Shown here: positions 45,724-54,455 of the stretch, piece after piece
How positions within the stretch are numbered: the stretch's first letter is position 1
Layout: every line of letters starts with the position of its first letter
Assembly (NCBI GenBank): GCA_002305045.1
Contig: DBPX01000022.1
Coordinates: 145,864 to 209,863 of the forward strand
DNA: 64,000 nt
Source: Ruminococcus sp. UBA1409
GTDB taxonomy: Bacteria > Bacillota > Clostridia > Oscillospirales > Ruminococcaceae
Reading direction: 5' to 3'
Position numbers and translations under genes: made by a program
The notes under the pieces: generated by a model
The model's database searches: none
What the model was told of the DNA's origin: nothing
The model's input: the letters and a program-made list of their open reading frames with translations, nothing else

Positions 45724-48700
45724 CCTCACCCATGATGAAGTCCTTATAGTCGGCGGTAGGAGCCTTGGAGTCGAGCTGGAAGGGATTCTTGCCCTCTGCG
45801 GCGAGTCTGGGGTCGTACCTGTAGAGGTGCCAGTAGCCTGCCTCGACAGCCTTCTTCTCCTCGGTCTGAGCGATGCTCATGCCGCCCTTGATGCCGTGGT
45901 TGATGCAGGGAGCGTAGCCGATTATCAGCGACGGACCGTGGTAGCTCTCAGCCTCGGCTATCGCCTTGATGCACTGGTTGTAGTCTGCACCCATTGCTAC
46001 ATGAGCGACATATACATAGCCGTAGGTCATGGCGATTCCTGCGAGGTCCTTCTTCTTGATGGCCTTTCCGGCCGCCGCAAACTGAGCGATAGCTCCTGTA
46101 GGAGTAGCCTTGGAGGACTGTCCTCCTGTGTTGGAGTAAACCTCGGTATCGAATACGAAGATGTTGATATCCTCGTTCTGAGCGATTACATGGTCTAATC
46201 CGCCGAAGCCGATATCGTATGCCCAGCCGTCTCCGCCGAATATCCACATCGACTTCTTTCTTAAGAAGTCCTTATCCTTGAGGACCTCAAGGGCAAGAGG
46301 AGTTCCTATCTTGGGAAGAGCCTCGATCAGCTTGTCGGTTGCTGCGCTGTTCGCCTTGCCGTCCTCGACGGTGGAGAGATACTCCTCGATGACAGCCTTG
46401 CACTCCGGGCACTCGAGGGTCTTTTCAATCTCGAGAAGCTTGGCTATATTTCTCTGACGGATGGTGTTCTGAGCGAGGAACATTCCGTAGCCGTACTCAG
46501 CGTTGTCCTCAAACAAAGAGTTAGCCCAAGCCGGACCCTTGCCTGCCTTGTTGGTGGTGTAGGGAGTGGAGGGTGCGGAGCCGCCCCAGATGGAGGAGCA
46601 GCCGGTGGCGTTTGCGATGTACATCCTGTCGCCGAAGAGCTGGGTTATCAGCTTGGCATAGGGAGTCTCGCCGCAGCCTGCACATGCGCCGGAGAACTCG
46701 AGCAGAGGCTGCTTGAACTGCGAGCCCTTAACTGTGGTCTCCTTGAACTTCTCGTGAACCTCGGGCTTGTCTGCAAGGGTAAGAGCGTAGTTGAATACCT
46801 CCTGCTCTGCGAGCTGCTCGTCAAGAGGTCTTAGGCTAAGAGCCTTCTCGCCCTTCTTTCCGGGACATACATTGACGCAGGAGCCGCAGCCGGTGCAGTC
46901 AAGAGCGGAAATCGTCATTACGAAGTAGTAGCCGGGCATTCCGGTGGCGGGCTTTGCCTTCTTTCTTGCAAGCTCAGGAGCCGCCTCAAGCTCAGCCTCG
47001 GTCATGATGACGGGACGGATAACGGCGTGAGGACATACATACGAGCAGAAGTTGCACTGGATGCAGTTATCAGAGTTCCATGCCGGAACATCGATGGCGA
47101 TTCCTCTCTTCTCGAACGCCGCCGAGCCCTGCGGGAAGGTGCCGTCCGCATTCTCTATGAAGGCGGAAACGGGGAGCTTGTCGCCCTGCTGAGCGTTGCA
47201 GGGGATGAGGATGTTGTTTACATACTTGACAAGGGCCTCGTTGTCGCCGGTGGCTGCGGGCATACCCATTGCAGTGTCTGCACAGCTCTTCCAGGACTCG
47301 GGAACCTTGACCTCGACGATACCCTCGCAGCCTGCGTCGATAGCATCGTGATTCATCTTGACGATAGCCTCGCCCTTCTTGGAGTAGGAGGCGGTTGCAG
47401 CGTCCTTCATGTACTTTATAGCCTCGTCAATCGGGATGATTCCGGCGAGCTTGAAGAATGCGGACTGCAAAACGGTGTTGATTCTGGAGCCGAGACCGAT
47501 TCTCTTGCCTATATCGATACCGTTGATTATGTAGAACTTGATATTGTTCTCGGCAATATATCTCTTGACCTGACCGGGAAGCCTCTCGTCAAGCTCGTCT
47601 ACCGTCCACTGGCAGTTGAGAAGGAAGGTTCCGCCCGGCTTTACATCCTGTACCATGTCGTACTTGGTGATGTAGGACTCGTTGTGGCAGGCTACAAAGT
47701 CCGCCTGGTTGATAAGGTAGGTGGACTTTATCGGAGTGTCGCCGAATCTCAGGTGGGAGACGGTGACGCCGCCCGACTTCTTGGAATCGTAGGAGAAGTA
47801 TGCCTGAGCGTACTTGTCGGTATGGTCGCCTATAATCTTGATGGAGTTCTTGTTTGCACCGACGGTACCGTCAGAGCCAAGACCCCAGAACTTGCAGGAG
47901 ATAGTTCCGGCAGGAGCGGAGTCGAGCTTGCCGCCGCACTCGAGGGAGAGATCGGTGACATCGTCTTCGATGCCTATTGTGAATCTCGGCCAGTATCTCT
48001 TGCCGCTGTAGGGACAGTTGTCGTATACAGCCTTAATCTGGTCGGGAGTGGTGTCCTTAGAGCCAAGTCCGTATCTTCCTGAGGAAACGGGGACATCCTT
48101 GAAGGCAGAGCCCTTAAGAGCCGCAACGACATCAAGGTACAAGGGCTCGCCCAGGGAGCCGGGCTCCTTAGTCCTGTCAAGAACGCTTATCATCTTGACG
48201 GTGGCAGGAATAGCCTCTATGAGCTTGTCCGCACGGAAGGGTCTATACAGCCTTACCTTTACAAGGCCAAGCTTCTCTCCACGGGCGTTGAGGTAGTCGA
48301 TAGTCTCCTCGATGGTGTCGCATACCGAGCCCATGGCGATTATTATCTTCTCAGCGTCGGGAGCGCCGTAGTAGTTAAAGAGCTTGTAGTTTGTGCCTAT
48401 CTTCCTGTTTACATCCTTCATATACGACTCTACGATGCCGGGAACGGCGTCATAGTAGGCGTTGCAGGCCTCACGGGCCTGGAAGAAGATGTCGGGGTTC
48501 TGAGCGGAGCCTCTCAAAACGGGATGCTCGGGGTTAATGGCACGGCTCCTGAAATCGTCAAGAGACCTCCAGTCGACCAGCTCGGCGACATCCTCCTTGT
48601 CCCAGGTTTCAATCTTCTGGATCTCGTGAGAGGTCCTGAAGCCGTCGAAGAAGTGAAGGAAGGGAACCCTTGACTCTATGGTGGAAAGATGAGCTATGGT

Positions 48701-49159
48701 TCCAAGGTCCATGACCTCCTGCGGGTTGGTGGAGCACAGCATTGCAAAGCCGGTCTGACGGCAGGCATAGACATCGGAATGGTCGCCGAAGATGTTAAGA
48801 GCGTGGCTGGCTACGCACCTTGCGGAGACATGGATTACGCAGGGCAGAAGCTCGCCGGCAATCTTGTACATATTGGGAATCATCAAAAGAAGTCCCTGAG
48901 AGGCGGTGTAGGTGGTGGTGAGCGCTCCGGCAGACAGCGAGCCGTGAACAGTTCCGGCAGCTCCCGCCTCGGACTGCATCTCGGCAACACGGACAGGGGT
49001 GCCGAAGAGATTGGTCTGTCCCTTGGCGCTCCAGGCGTCTGTGACCTCAGCCATTACTGACGAGGGAGTAATGGGGTAGATAGCGGCAACTTCGGTAAAG
49101 GGATATGCCGCCCAGGCGGCAGCGTTATTGCCGTCCATGGTTTTCATTTTTCTTGCCAT
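45605..49159 (-). CDS. nifJ: Pyruvate:ferredoxin (flavodoxin) oxidoreductase
   Basis: The 1184-residue single-chain enzyme oxidises pyruvate with CoA to acetyl-CoA and CO2 and reduces ferredoxin, the key step of clostridial energy metabolism. Visible: the N-terminal domain with YPITPSSVMAEVTDAW, the inserted 2[4Fe-4S] ferredoxin domain (CIQCNFCSYVCP and CTGCGSCVNVCP, about residues 690-760), the proximal cluster Cys in CAGCGETPY, and the TPP site GGDGWAYDIGFGG plus DTEVYSNTGGQ. Length is standard. Consensus-like promoter at 49228-49256 and a strong terminator; monocistronic. Confidence 0.97.
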   Translation of the reverse strand: MARKMKTMDGNNAAAWAAYPFTEVAAIYPITPSSVMAEVTDAWSAKGQTNLFGTPVRVAEMQSEAGAAGTVHGSLSAGALTTTYTASQGLLLMIPNMYKIAGELLPCVIHVSARCVASHALNIFGDHSDVYACRQTGFAMLCSTNPQEVMDLGTIAHLSTIESRVPFLHFFDGFRTSHEIQKIETWDKEDVAELVDWRSLDDFRSRAINPEHPVLRGSAQNPDIFFQAREACNAYYDAVPGIVESYMKDVNRKIGTNYKLFNYYGAPDAEKIIIAMGSVCDTIEETIDYLNARGEKLGLVKVRLYRPFRADKLIEAIPATVKMISVLDRTKEPGSLGEPLYLDVVAALKGSAFKDVPVSSGRYGLGSKDTTPDQIKAVYDNCPYSGKRYWPRFTIGIEDDVTDLSLECGGKLDSAPAGTISCKFWGLGSDGTVGANKNSIKIIGDHTDKYAQAYFSYDSKKSGGVTVSHLRFGDTPIKSTYLINQADFVACHNESYITKYDMVQDVKPGGTFLLNCQWTVDELDERLPGQVKRYIAENNIKFYIINGIDIGKRIGLGSRINTVLQSAFFKLAGIIPIDEAIKYMKDAATASYSKKGEAIVKMNHDAIDAGCEGIVEVKVPESWKSCADTAMGMPAATGDNEALVKYVNNILIPCNAQQGDKLPVSAFIENADGTFPQGSAAFEKRGIAIDVPAWNSDNCIQCNFCSYVCPHAVIRPVIMTEAELEAAPELARKKAKPATGMPGYYFVMTISALDCTGCGSCVNVCPGKKGEKALSLRPLDEQLAEQEVFNYALTLADKPEVHEKFKETTVKGSQFKQPLLEFSGACAGCGETPYAKLITQLFGDRMYIANATGCSSIWGGSAPSTPYTTNKAGKGPAWANSLFEDNAEYGYGMFLAQNTIRQRNIAKLLEIEKTLECPECKAVIEEYLSTVEDGKANSAATDKLIEALPKIGTPLALEVLKDKDFLRKKSMWIFGGDGWAYDIGFGGLDHVIAQNEDINIFVFDTEVYSNTGGQSSKATPTGAIAQFAAAGKAIKKKDLAGIAMTYGYVYVAHVAMGADYNQCIKAIAEAESYHGPSLIIGYAPCINHGIKGGMSIAQTEEKKAVEAGYWHLYRYDPRLAAEGKNPFQLDSKAPTADYKDFIMGEVRYNSLARANPERAEKLFGAAVENAKNRYDYLVELAKND

Positions 49160-49227
49160 AAATATCCTCCTTGATTAATTGGATAAATGAAATAGTTATG
49201 GACAAATTTCATAACCTTACAAAGTAC

Positions 49228-49256
49228 ATATTATCACAAAGACCTCGGTTTGTAAA
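49228..49256 (-). promoter_or_regulatory. Promoter of PFOR
   Basis: On minus TTTACA (49256-49251) and TAATAT (49233-49228) with a 17-nt spacer, about 70 nt before the PFOR start. Confidence 0.72.
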
Positions 49257-49339
49257 GAGTCGGAGCCTATTTTTTATTGATATTTGACTCTATTTTTAAT
49301 GTCGGGCGGGCAAAAGCCGTCCTATCCCGAGATTTTTGA

Positions 49340-50224
49340 CTAGTCCCTGCTAACTCCCTCGGGAGCTAGGTGGACCACGGCGCACATTCCCGGACCGACA
49401 TGGGCGCCTATGACCGGGGAAAGAAGCATGACCGAGATGTCAGCCCCGGGATTTTTCTCCAAAAGCCTCTGCCTCAGGTACTCAGCCTTCTCGGGGTCGT
49501 CGGAGTGAAGAATCATTATCCTCTCGGAGTCCCCGCCGGCAGAGTGAGCTGCGTAAAGCTCGACAAGCTCGTTCATGGCAGCCCTGGAGCCACGCTTTTT
49601 CCCGAACGCCGAAAGAGTGCCGTCGGGATTTACCTTTAGAATCGGCTTTATGCTGAAGGCAGAGCCTACGATTGCGGTCGTTGCTGGGATCCTGCCTCCC
49701 TTTTTAAGGAACATCAAATCCTCCACCATAAACCAGTGATAGATTCTTAGCCTGTTCTCCTCCAGCCATTTTGCGTTCTCCTCTAGGCTCATGCCCGAGG
49801 CTCTGTTTTTTGCGGCAAGCTCGATAAGCATGCCCATTCCAGCCGTCGCCGCAAGGGAGTCAACGCAGACAAGCCTTGAAGCAAACTTCTCGTTTAGCTC
49901 CTCTGCCGCAACCAGGGAGGAGCTGTAGGTGCTTGAAAGCCCGCTTGACAGGGATATGTAGAGCACCGACCTCCCCGAGGCTAGAACAGGCTCGAAAAGC
50001 TGGGTGTACATATAAGGAGATATCTGGGTGGTATGGGTGGACTCCCCGGAGCGCTGGGCGTCGTAGAAGGCCTTAAGCTCGCTCTCGCTCTGGGGACGCT
50101 CGACCGTCTCGCTTTTTTGACCTATCGTAAAGCTCATGGGGACAAAGGCTATCCCCTCCCTTTTGGCGACCTCCGCCGGAAGGTCTGCGGACATATCGGT
50201 GTATATTTCATAATCTGCTGGCAT
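49340..50224 (-). CDS. DegV family protein 2
   Basis: The 294-residue fatty-acid-binding protein has YEIYTDMSADLPAEV at the N-terminus, STHTTQISPYMYTQLF (lipid-carboxylate site), ISLSSGLSSTYSS and a C-terminal IGAHVGPGMCAVVH, close to the family HTGPG form. It is only distantly similar to DegV 1, so the two probably bind different fatty acids. An in-frame extension to 50296 lacks a ribosome site; AAGGAGG precedes the ATG at 50224. Confidence 0.9.
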   Translation of the reverse strand: MPADYEIYTDMSADLPAEVAKREGIAFVPMSFTIGQKSETVERPQSESELKAFYDAQRSGESTHTTQISPYMYTQLFEPVLASGRSVLYISLSSGLSSTYSSSLVAAEELNEKFASRLVCVDSLAATAGMGMLIELAAKNRASGMSLEENAKWLEENRLRIYHWFMVEDLMFLKKGGRIPATTAIVGSAFSIKPILKVNPDGTLSAFGKKRGSRAAMNELVELYAAHSAGGDSERIMILHSDDPEKAEYLRQRLLEKNPGADISVMLLSPVIGAHVGPGMCAVVHLAPEGVSRD

Positions 50225-50465
50225 CCTTGAATCTTCCTCCTTGCTAATTTCCCTTTCTGTCAGCCGGCATGACCGGGGACTGGCGGTATAATGCATACCA
50301 TATAATTATATCGCCACGCCGCCGACTCAGAACATTATATTATCTTTTCTCAAAAAAATCAACAGTATTTGATAAAGTCCCATTATTTCCTCCCTCGCAG
50401 GAGGCTAAAGCTCCTCATTTGGCGATAATTTAAGCCGATTTTTATAAAAAACTCCGAAAAAGCCC

Positions 50466-50494
50466 TTGACAAAGCCTAATTGCCATGCTATGAT
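50466..50494 (+). promoter_or_regulatory. Promoter of the rpmG-secE-nusG-rplK-rplA operon
   Basis: TTGACA (50466-50471) and TATGAT (50489-50494), 17-nt spacer. The 190-nt leader that follows contains three consecutive small hairpins (TGCCCG/CGGGCA, TACCGGC/GCCGGTA and ACCGG/CCGGT, about 50607-50656). Confidence 0.85.
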
Positions 50495-50686
50495 GATTTC
50501 ACCTCTTTGAAAGGGGCTTTTTAGCGTGCGGATTTTTCCGTCAGCCCCGTGACCGCAGAAGCGGCGCAGCCCGGACAGTGTTCCTTCGGCGCTGCGGAGG
50601 GAGGCAGTGCCCGAATCGGGCAGTACCGGCGTGCCGGTAAAACCGGAATCCCGGTAGGACAATTTCGTCAGGAGGTGCCGAAAATA

Positions 50687-50836
50687 ATGAGGGTTAAAAT
50701 CACACTTGCCTGCACCGAGTGCAAGCAGAGAAACTACAACACAAAGAAGAACAAGAAGAATGACCCTGACAGGCTTGAGATGAACAAATACTGCAAGTTC
50801 TGTAGGAAACACACTCTTCACAAAGAAACCAAGTAA
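50687..50836 (+). CDS. rpmG: 50S ribosomal protein L33
   Basis: The 49-residue protein has the zinc-binding Cys pairs CTEC and CKFC, so it is the C+ (zinc) form, and the typical [14 protein letters not shown] and [15 protein letters not shown]. The ATG at 50687 follows AGGAGG. An upstream open frame to 50549 is not needed. L33 before secE and nusG is a standard Firmicutes order. Confidence 0.96.
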   Translation: MRVKITLACTECKQRNYNTKKNKKNDPDRLEMNKYCKFCRKHTLHKETK

Positions 50837-50848
50837 GGAGGCAGCGGA

Positions 50849-51085
50849 ATGAAAAAGGACCGCACCGAGGGTAAGAAGTCCAAGGCTCCCAGAAAGCCCA
50901 ACCCGATAGCAACCTTCTTCAAGGGCTTGGTTTCTGAAATTAAAAAGGTCGTATGGCCGAGCAAGAAGCAGATAATCAATAATACGATAGTCGTTCTTGC
51001 GGTCTGCCTTATAAGCGGAGCTGCACTGTTTGCCGTTGACTCCATCTTTGGTCTTTTGCTCAATCTTTTGACCAAGGGAGCATGA
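50849..51085 (+). CDS. secE: Preprotein translocase subunit SecE
   Basis: The 78-residue protein has a basic N-terminus, the amphipathic FFKGLVSEIKKVVWPSKKQ block (residues about 24-42) and one C-terminal membrane helix, as in short SecE of Gram-positives. It stabilises SecY. It starts 12 nt after rpmG with AAGGAGG. Confidence 0.95.
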   Translation: MKKDRTEGKKSKAPRKPNPIATFFKGLVSEIKKVVWPSKKQIINNTIVVLAVCLISGAALFAVDSIFGLLLNLLTKGA

Positions 51086-51140
51086 CCGGCGGCAAGCCTT
51101 AAAGTATGTTCAAGTTCACTGAAAGGAGAGAACAATAGTT

Positions 51141-51680
51141 ATGGATGAAGCCGCAACGGCGAGATGGTATGTTGTTCACACCTATTCCGGATATGAGAAC
51201 AAGGTCGCACAGAATATTGAAAAGGTTGTTGAAAACCGCAAGCTTCAGGATGTTATCCAGCAGGTCAGAATCCCGGTAGAGCTGGTTGAGGAAACCGACG
51301 CCAAGGGCAACAGGAAGGAAGCTGAAAGCAAGCTGTTTCCCAGCTATGTGCTGGTAAAGATGGTCATGACCGACGAGTCATGGTATATCGTAAGGAACAC
51401 CAGAGGAGTGACCGGCTTTGTCGGACCAGGCTCCAAGCCCGTTCCGCTCACCGATAAGGAGGTGGCGGCTCTTGGAGTGGATGTAAGAAAGGTCGCAACC
51501 AGCGTAAACTTCAAGCCGGGAGACGAGGTAACAGTCCTCGGAGGACCGTTTAACGGCTGGACGGGAACAGTTAAAAGCATCAACCTCGAGGAGCAGACGG
51601 TGGACATTGTTGTGTCCATGTTCGGAAGGGAGACTCCCGCTACGCTGTCTGTCACTCAGGTAAAGCGGGCGGAGCTGTAG
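51141..51680 (+). CDS. nusG: Transcription termination/antitermination protein NusG
   Basis: The 179-residue elongation factor has an NGN domain (ARWYVVHTYSGYENKV at the start; GFVGPGSKPVPLT) and a C-terminal KOW domain (FKPGDEVTVLGGPFNGWTG). Length and neighbours are typical. Confidence 0.97.
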   Translation: MDEAATARWYVVHTYSGYENKVAQNIEKVVENRKLQDVIQQVRIPVELVEETDAKGNRKEAESKLFPSYVLVKMVMTDESWYIVRNTRGVTGFVGPGSKPVPLTDKEVAALGVDVRKVATSVNFKPGDEVTVLGGPFNGWTGTVKSINLEEQTVDIVVSMFGRETPATLSVTQVKRAEL

Positions 51681-51709
51681 TCCCGCTACCGTATAGGTAT
51701 TTTTAAAAA

Positions 51710-51772
51710 GTGGGAGAGCCGGAATTTTTCAAACGGCTCGCCTAATAAGCCGAAAGCATGGCTTATCACCAC
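51710..51772 (+). promoter_or_regulatory. L1-type autoregulatory leader before rplK
   Basis: GTGGGAG (51710-51716) and the closing ACCAC (51768-51772) bracket a hairpin directly upstream of rplK. This GTGGGAG...ACCAC layout matches the ribosomal protein L1 binding site known in Firmicutes rplK leaders. L1 would repress its own operon here. Confidence 0.65.
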
Positions 51773-51792
51773 ATAATTGGAGGAAAAGTATT

Positions 51793-52218
51793 ATGGCACA
51801 GAAGGTTACAGGCATTATCAAGCTTCAGATCCCTGCCGGTAAAGCAACTCCGGCGCCGCCGGTAGGACCTGCTCTCGGTCAGCACGGCGTCAATATCATG
51901 GCATTTACCAAGGATTTCAACGAGAGAACAAAGAACGATATGGGACTTATCATCCCGGTCGTAATCACAGTATACGCCGACCGTTCCTTTACATTTATCA
52001 CCAAGACTCCTCCGGCAGCCGTTCTTATCAAGAAGGCCTGCGGCATCGAGTCCGGCTCCGGCGTTCCCAACAAGACAAAGGTCGCCAAGATAACCAAGGA
52101 GCAGGTAAGGGCTATCGCCGAGCAGAAGCTCCCCGACCTCAACGCAGGCTCGGTTGAGGCTGCAATGAGCATGATAGCAGGCACCGCACGCTCTATGGGC
52201 GTTGTAGTAGAGGACTGA
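51793..52218 (+). CDS. rplK: 50S ribosomal protein L11
   Basis: The 141-residue protein has the conserved N-terminus [23 protein letters not shown] (read as [11 protein letters not shown] then [11 protein letters not shown]) and the C-terminal rRNA-binding part with [30 protein letters not shown] precedes the ATG. Confidence 0.98.
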   Translation: MAQKVTGIIKLQIPAGKATPAPPVGPALGQHGVNIMAFTKDFNERTKNDMGLIIPVVITVYADRSFTFITKTPPAAVLIKKACGIESGSGVPNKTKVAKITKEQVRAIAEQKLPDLNAGSVEAAMSMIAGTARSMGVVVED

Positions 52219-52244
52219 TTGAGCGCTTCTCTAGGCGCTAAAAA

Positions 52245-52294
52245 GTGGGAGGAATATCCTTTTCCGCTAACCGCCGAAGCGGCGGTACTACCAC
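52245..52294 (+). promoter_or_regulatory. Second L1-type leader, between rplK and rplA
   Basis: GTGGGAGG (52245-52252) and ACCAC (52290-52294) again close a hairpin, containing CCGCCG/CGGCGG, just before rplA. The pair of motifs AAAAAGTGGGAG before rplK and before rplA is shared, so L1 may act at both genes. Confidence 0.6.
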
Positions 52295-52318
52295 GAATTG
52301 TTAAAGGAGATATATAAG

Positions 52319-53014
52319 ATGAAACATGGAAAGAAATATGTCGATGCGCTCAAGACCATCGACAGGCAGAAGCTCTACGATACCGAGGAGGCAGTCGCTC
52401 TCTCCTCTTCTAACGCCAAGGCAAGGTTTGACGAGACCATCGAGGCTCACATCCGCCTCGGAGTCGATTCCCGTCACGCCGACCAGCAGGTAAGAGGCGC
52501 AGTCGTCCTCCCTCACGGAACAGGTAAGACCGTCAGGGCGCTGGTTTTCTGCAAGGAGGACAAGTACGAGGCTGCTAAGGCAGCAGGAGCCGATTATGTC
52601 GGCGGCATGGAGTATGTCGAGAAGATTACCAAGGAAAACTGGCTTGACTTCGATGTGGTTATAGCCTCTCCCGACATGATGGGAATCGTCGGCCGCTTGG
52701 GTAAGGTTTTAGGTCCCAGAGGACTCATGCCAAACCCCAAGGCTGGAACCGTCTCCCCCGATGTTGCAAGGGCCGTCCAGGAGGCTAAGGCCGGTAAGAT
52801 TGAGTACCGTCTTGACAAGACCAACATCATCCACTGCCCGATAGGCAAGGCGTCCTTTGGCAAGGAGAAGCTCGCCGAGAATCTCGAGGCTCTTCTTGAC
52901 GCAGTAGTAAAGGCAAAGCCCGCCGCCGCCAAGGGTCAGTACCTAAAGAGCGTCGTTGTTTCCTCGACCATGGGAATAGGCGTCAAGGTCAACACCGCCA
53001 AGTACGGAGTCTGA
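52319..53014 (+). CDS. rplA: 50S ribosomal protein L1
   Basis: The 231-residue L1 has [27 protein letters not shown] (blocks [14 protein letters not shown] and LPHGTGK) and [21 protein letters not shown] (block [11 protein letters not shown]). AAAGGAG precedes the ATG at 52319. A TTG at 52298 would place the ribosome site inside the gene and is rejected. Confidence 0.97.
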   Translation: MKHGKKYVDALKTIDRQKLYDTEEAVALSSSNAKARFDETIEAHIRLGVDSRHADQQVRGAVVLPHGTGKTVRALVFCKEDKYEAAKAAGADYVGGMEYVEKITKENWLDFDVVIASPDMMGIVGRLGKVLGPRGLMPNPKAGTVSPDVARAVQEAKAGKIEYRLDKTNIIHCPIGKASFGKEKLAENLEALLDAVVKAKPAAAKGQYLKSVVVSSTMGIGVKVNTAKYGV

Positions 53015-53104
53015 GCTTTTGCTATAAGACTGTCATATAAAACGGTTAAAGCACAAAGGCTGAGCGATTTCCTCAGCTTTTGTGTTATTTTTTTAAAAAA
53101 GGGG

Positions 53105-53133
53105 TTGACAACGGTCTTTGACTGTGGTATAAA
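53105..53133 (+). promoter_or_regulatory. Promoter of rplJ-rplL
   Basis: Consensus TTGACA (53105-53110) and TATAAA (53128-53133), 17-nt spacer, upstream of the L10 leader. Confidence 0.85.
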
Positions 53134-53144
53134 TAATATGCTTC

Positions 53145-53290
53145 GTTTCTTAAGACAGCCGGTGCGGCGTATGCTGCGTAAATCCGACCGAGGAAAGTGC
53201 ATAGCGGGGCGCATAGCTGCGTCCGTCGGCTCAACGCTTTTTGTGCTCCTTTCCTTTTTTTGCGACGGGGAAGGGGTTTTTATTTTGCTT
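53145..53290 (+). ncRNA. Ribosomal protein L10 leader with attenuator
   Basis: AGACAGCCGGTGCGGC (from 53153), a GCGTAAATCC segment and CCGAGGAAAG match the Firmicutes L10(L12)4-binding leader of rplJL. Downstream, CTCCTTTCC (53246-53254) pairs with 53268-53276 and is followed by TTTTTATTTT, an intrinsic terminator before rplJ. Binding of the L10 complex is known to favour termination in this leader class. Confidence 0.82.
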
Positions 53291-53329
53291 CTTGACTCGA
53301 AGCTACTAAATCGCAAAGAGGTGAATTAA

Positions 53330-53836
53330 ATGCCAAACCAGAATGTTCTCAACCAGAAGATTGCCAAGGTCGCCGAGATAAAGGGGCTTATAAGCTCCTC
53401 AAAGGCAGGCGTTTTGGTAGACTACAGCGGTATCTCCGTGGAGGATGACACCAAGCTCCGCAAGGAGCTGAGAGAGGCTGGAGTCCGTTACTTCGTCGAG
53501 AAGAACACCCTTTTAAGGCGTGCTCTTAACGAGGTCGGAATGGAGTCCCTGACCGAGGTCCTCAGCGGCGCAACCGCCATCGCCGTATCCGATGGGGACG
53601 AGACAGCAGCCGCAAGAATCCTCGGAAGCTACGCCGAGGAGCATGAGAGCTTCAAGCTCAAGGCAGGCTACATCGGCTCCGACATCTATGACGCAGAGGG
53701 CGTCATGGCGATATCCAAAATCCCCTCGAGGGAGACTCTTCTTGCACAGCTCGTCGGCTCCCTGCAGGGTCCGATGCAGAAGCTCGCCGCAACTCTTTCG
53801 GCTCTCGCCGACAAGAAGGAGGAGGAAGCAGCCTAA
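53330..53836 (+). CDS. rplJ: 50S ribosomal protein L10
   Basis: The 168-residue stalk base protein has AGVLVDYSGISVEDDTKLRKELREAG in the N-terminal half (block DYSGISVEDDTKLR) and a C-terminal helix that binds L7/L12 dimers. GCAAAGAGGTG precedes the ATG. Confidence 0.97.
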   Translation: MPNQNVLNQKIAKVAEIKGLISSSKAGVLVDYSGISVEDDTKLRKELREAGVRYFVEKNTLLRRALNEVGMESLTEVLSGATAIAVSDGDETAAARILGSYAEEHESFKLKAGYIGSDIYDAEGVMAISKIPSRETLLAQLVGSLQGPMQKLAATLSALADKKEEEAA

Positions 53837-53966
53837 GCGCTGTAATCTGGCTGCCGCCGGCTGAGTGTCTGGCGCCGCCGGTCTTAAAATCACTGCGTTT
53901 TAAGAAAAACAGCGGCTGATATATGCCGCAAAAAATCAAAATAATACTGAAAAGGAGATTAATAAT

Positions 53967-54335
53967 ATGGCTTCTGAAAAGATTTTAGGCATTGTTGAAG
54001 AGGTTAAGGGCCTCTCTGTTCTCGAGCTCAAGGAGCTTGTTGACGCTATCCAGGAGGAGTTCGGAGTTACCGCCGTTGTAGCTGCCGCTCCCGCCGCCGG
54101 CGCTGCTGCCGCCGCTGCTGAGAAGACCGAGTTTGATGTCGTTCTCGCTTCCTTCGGTGACGCTAAGATGGGCGTTATCAAGGCTGTCAAGGAGCTTCTC
54201 GGTCTCGGACTCAAGGAGGCTAAGGAGTTCGTTGAGGCTGCTCCTAAGACCGTCAAGGAGGGCGTCTCCAAGGCTGAGGCTGACGAAATCAAGGCTAAGC
54301 TCGAGGAGGCTGGAGCTACCGTCGAGGTTAAGTAA
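53967..54335 (+). CDS. rplL: 50S ribosomal protein L7/L12
   Basis: The 122-residue stalk protein has the N-terminal dimerisation helices, an Ala/Pro-rich hinge ([13 protein letters not shown]) and the C-terminal factor-binding domain ([21 protein letters not shown], block GLGLKEAKE). AAAGGAG precedes the ATG. Strong codon bias fits high expression. Confidence 0.98.
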   Translation: MASEKILGIVEEVKGLSVLELKELVDAIQEEFGVTAVVAAAPAAGAAAAAAEKTEFDVVLASFGDAKMGVIKAVKELLGLGLKEAKEFVEAAPKTVKEGVSKAEADEIKAKLEEAGATVEVK

Positions 54336-54390
54336 TACCTGCGGTATCCTAGTCACGGCTTGAGCGCCGTGGCTTCATAGAAATGACAAA

Positions 54391-54427
54391 AGCCCTGTGT
54401 TTCTTTAAGAAATTCAGGGCTTTTTAT
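54391..54427 (+). terminator. Terminator of rplJ-rplL
   Basis: AGCCCTG (54391-54397) pairs with CAGGGCT (54415-54421) with an inner TTTCTT/AAGAAA stem, followed by TTTTAT. Confidence 0.88.
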
Positions 54428-54455
54428 AGTGATGTTCGCCCTGTGGCAAGTGAAG

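Noticed and set aside
47027..48082. Plus-strand frame of 351 codons antisense to PFOR
   Set aside because: PFOR is unambiguous by motifs; the antisense frame has no start signal and no domain.
50549..50686. N-terminal extension of rpmG
   Set aside because: L33 homologues start at the ATG at 50687 directly after AGGAGG; the upstream part is leader RNA with hairpins.
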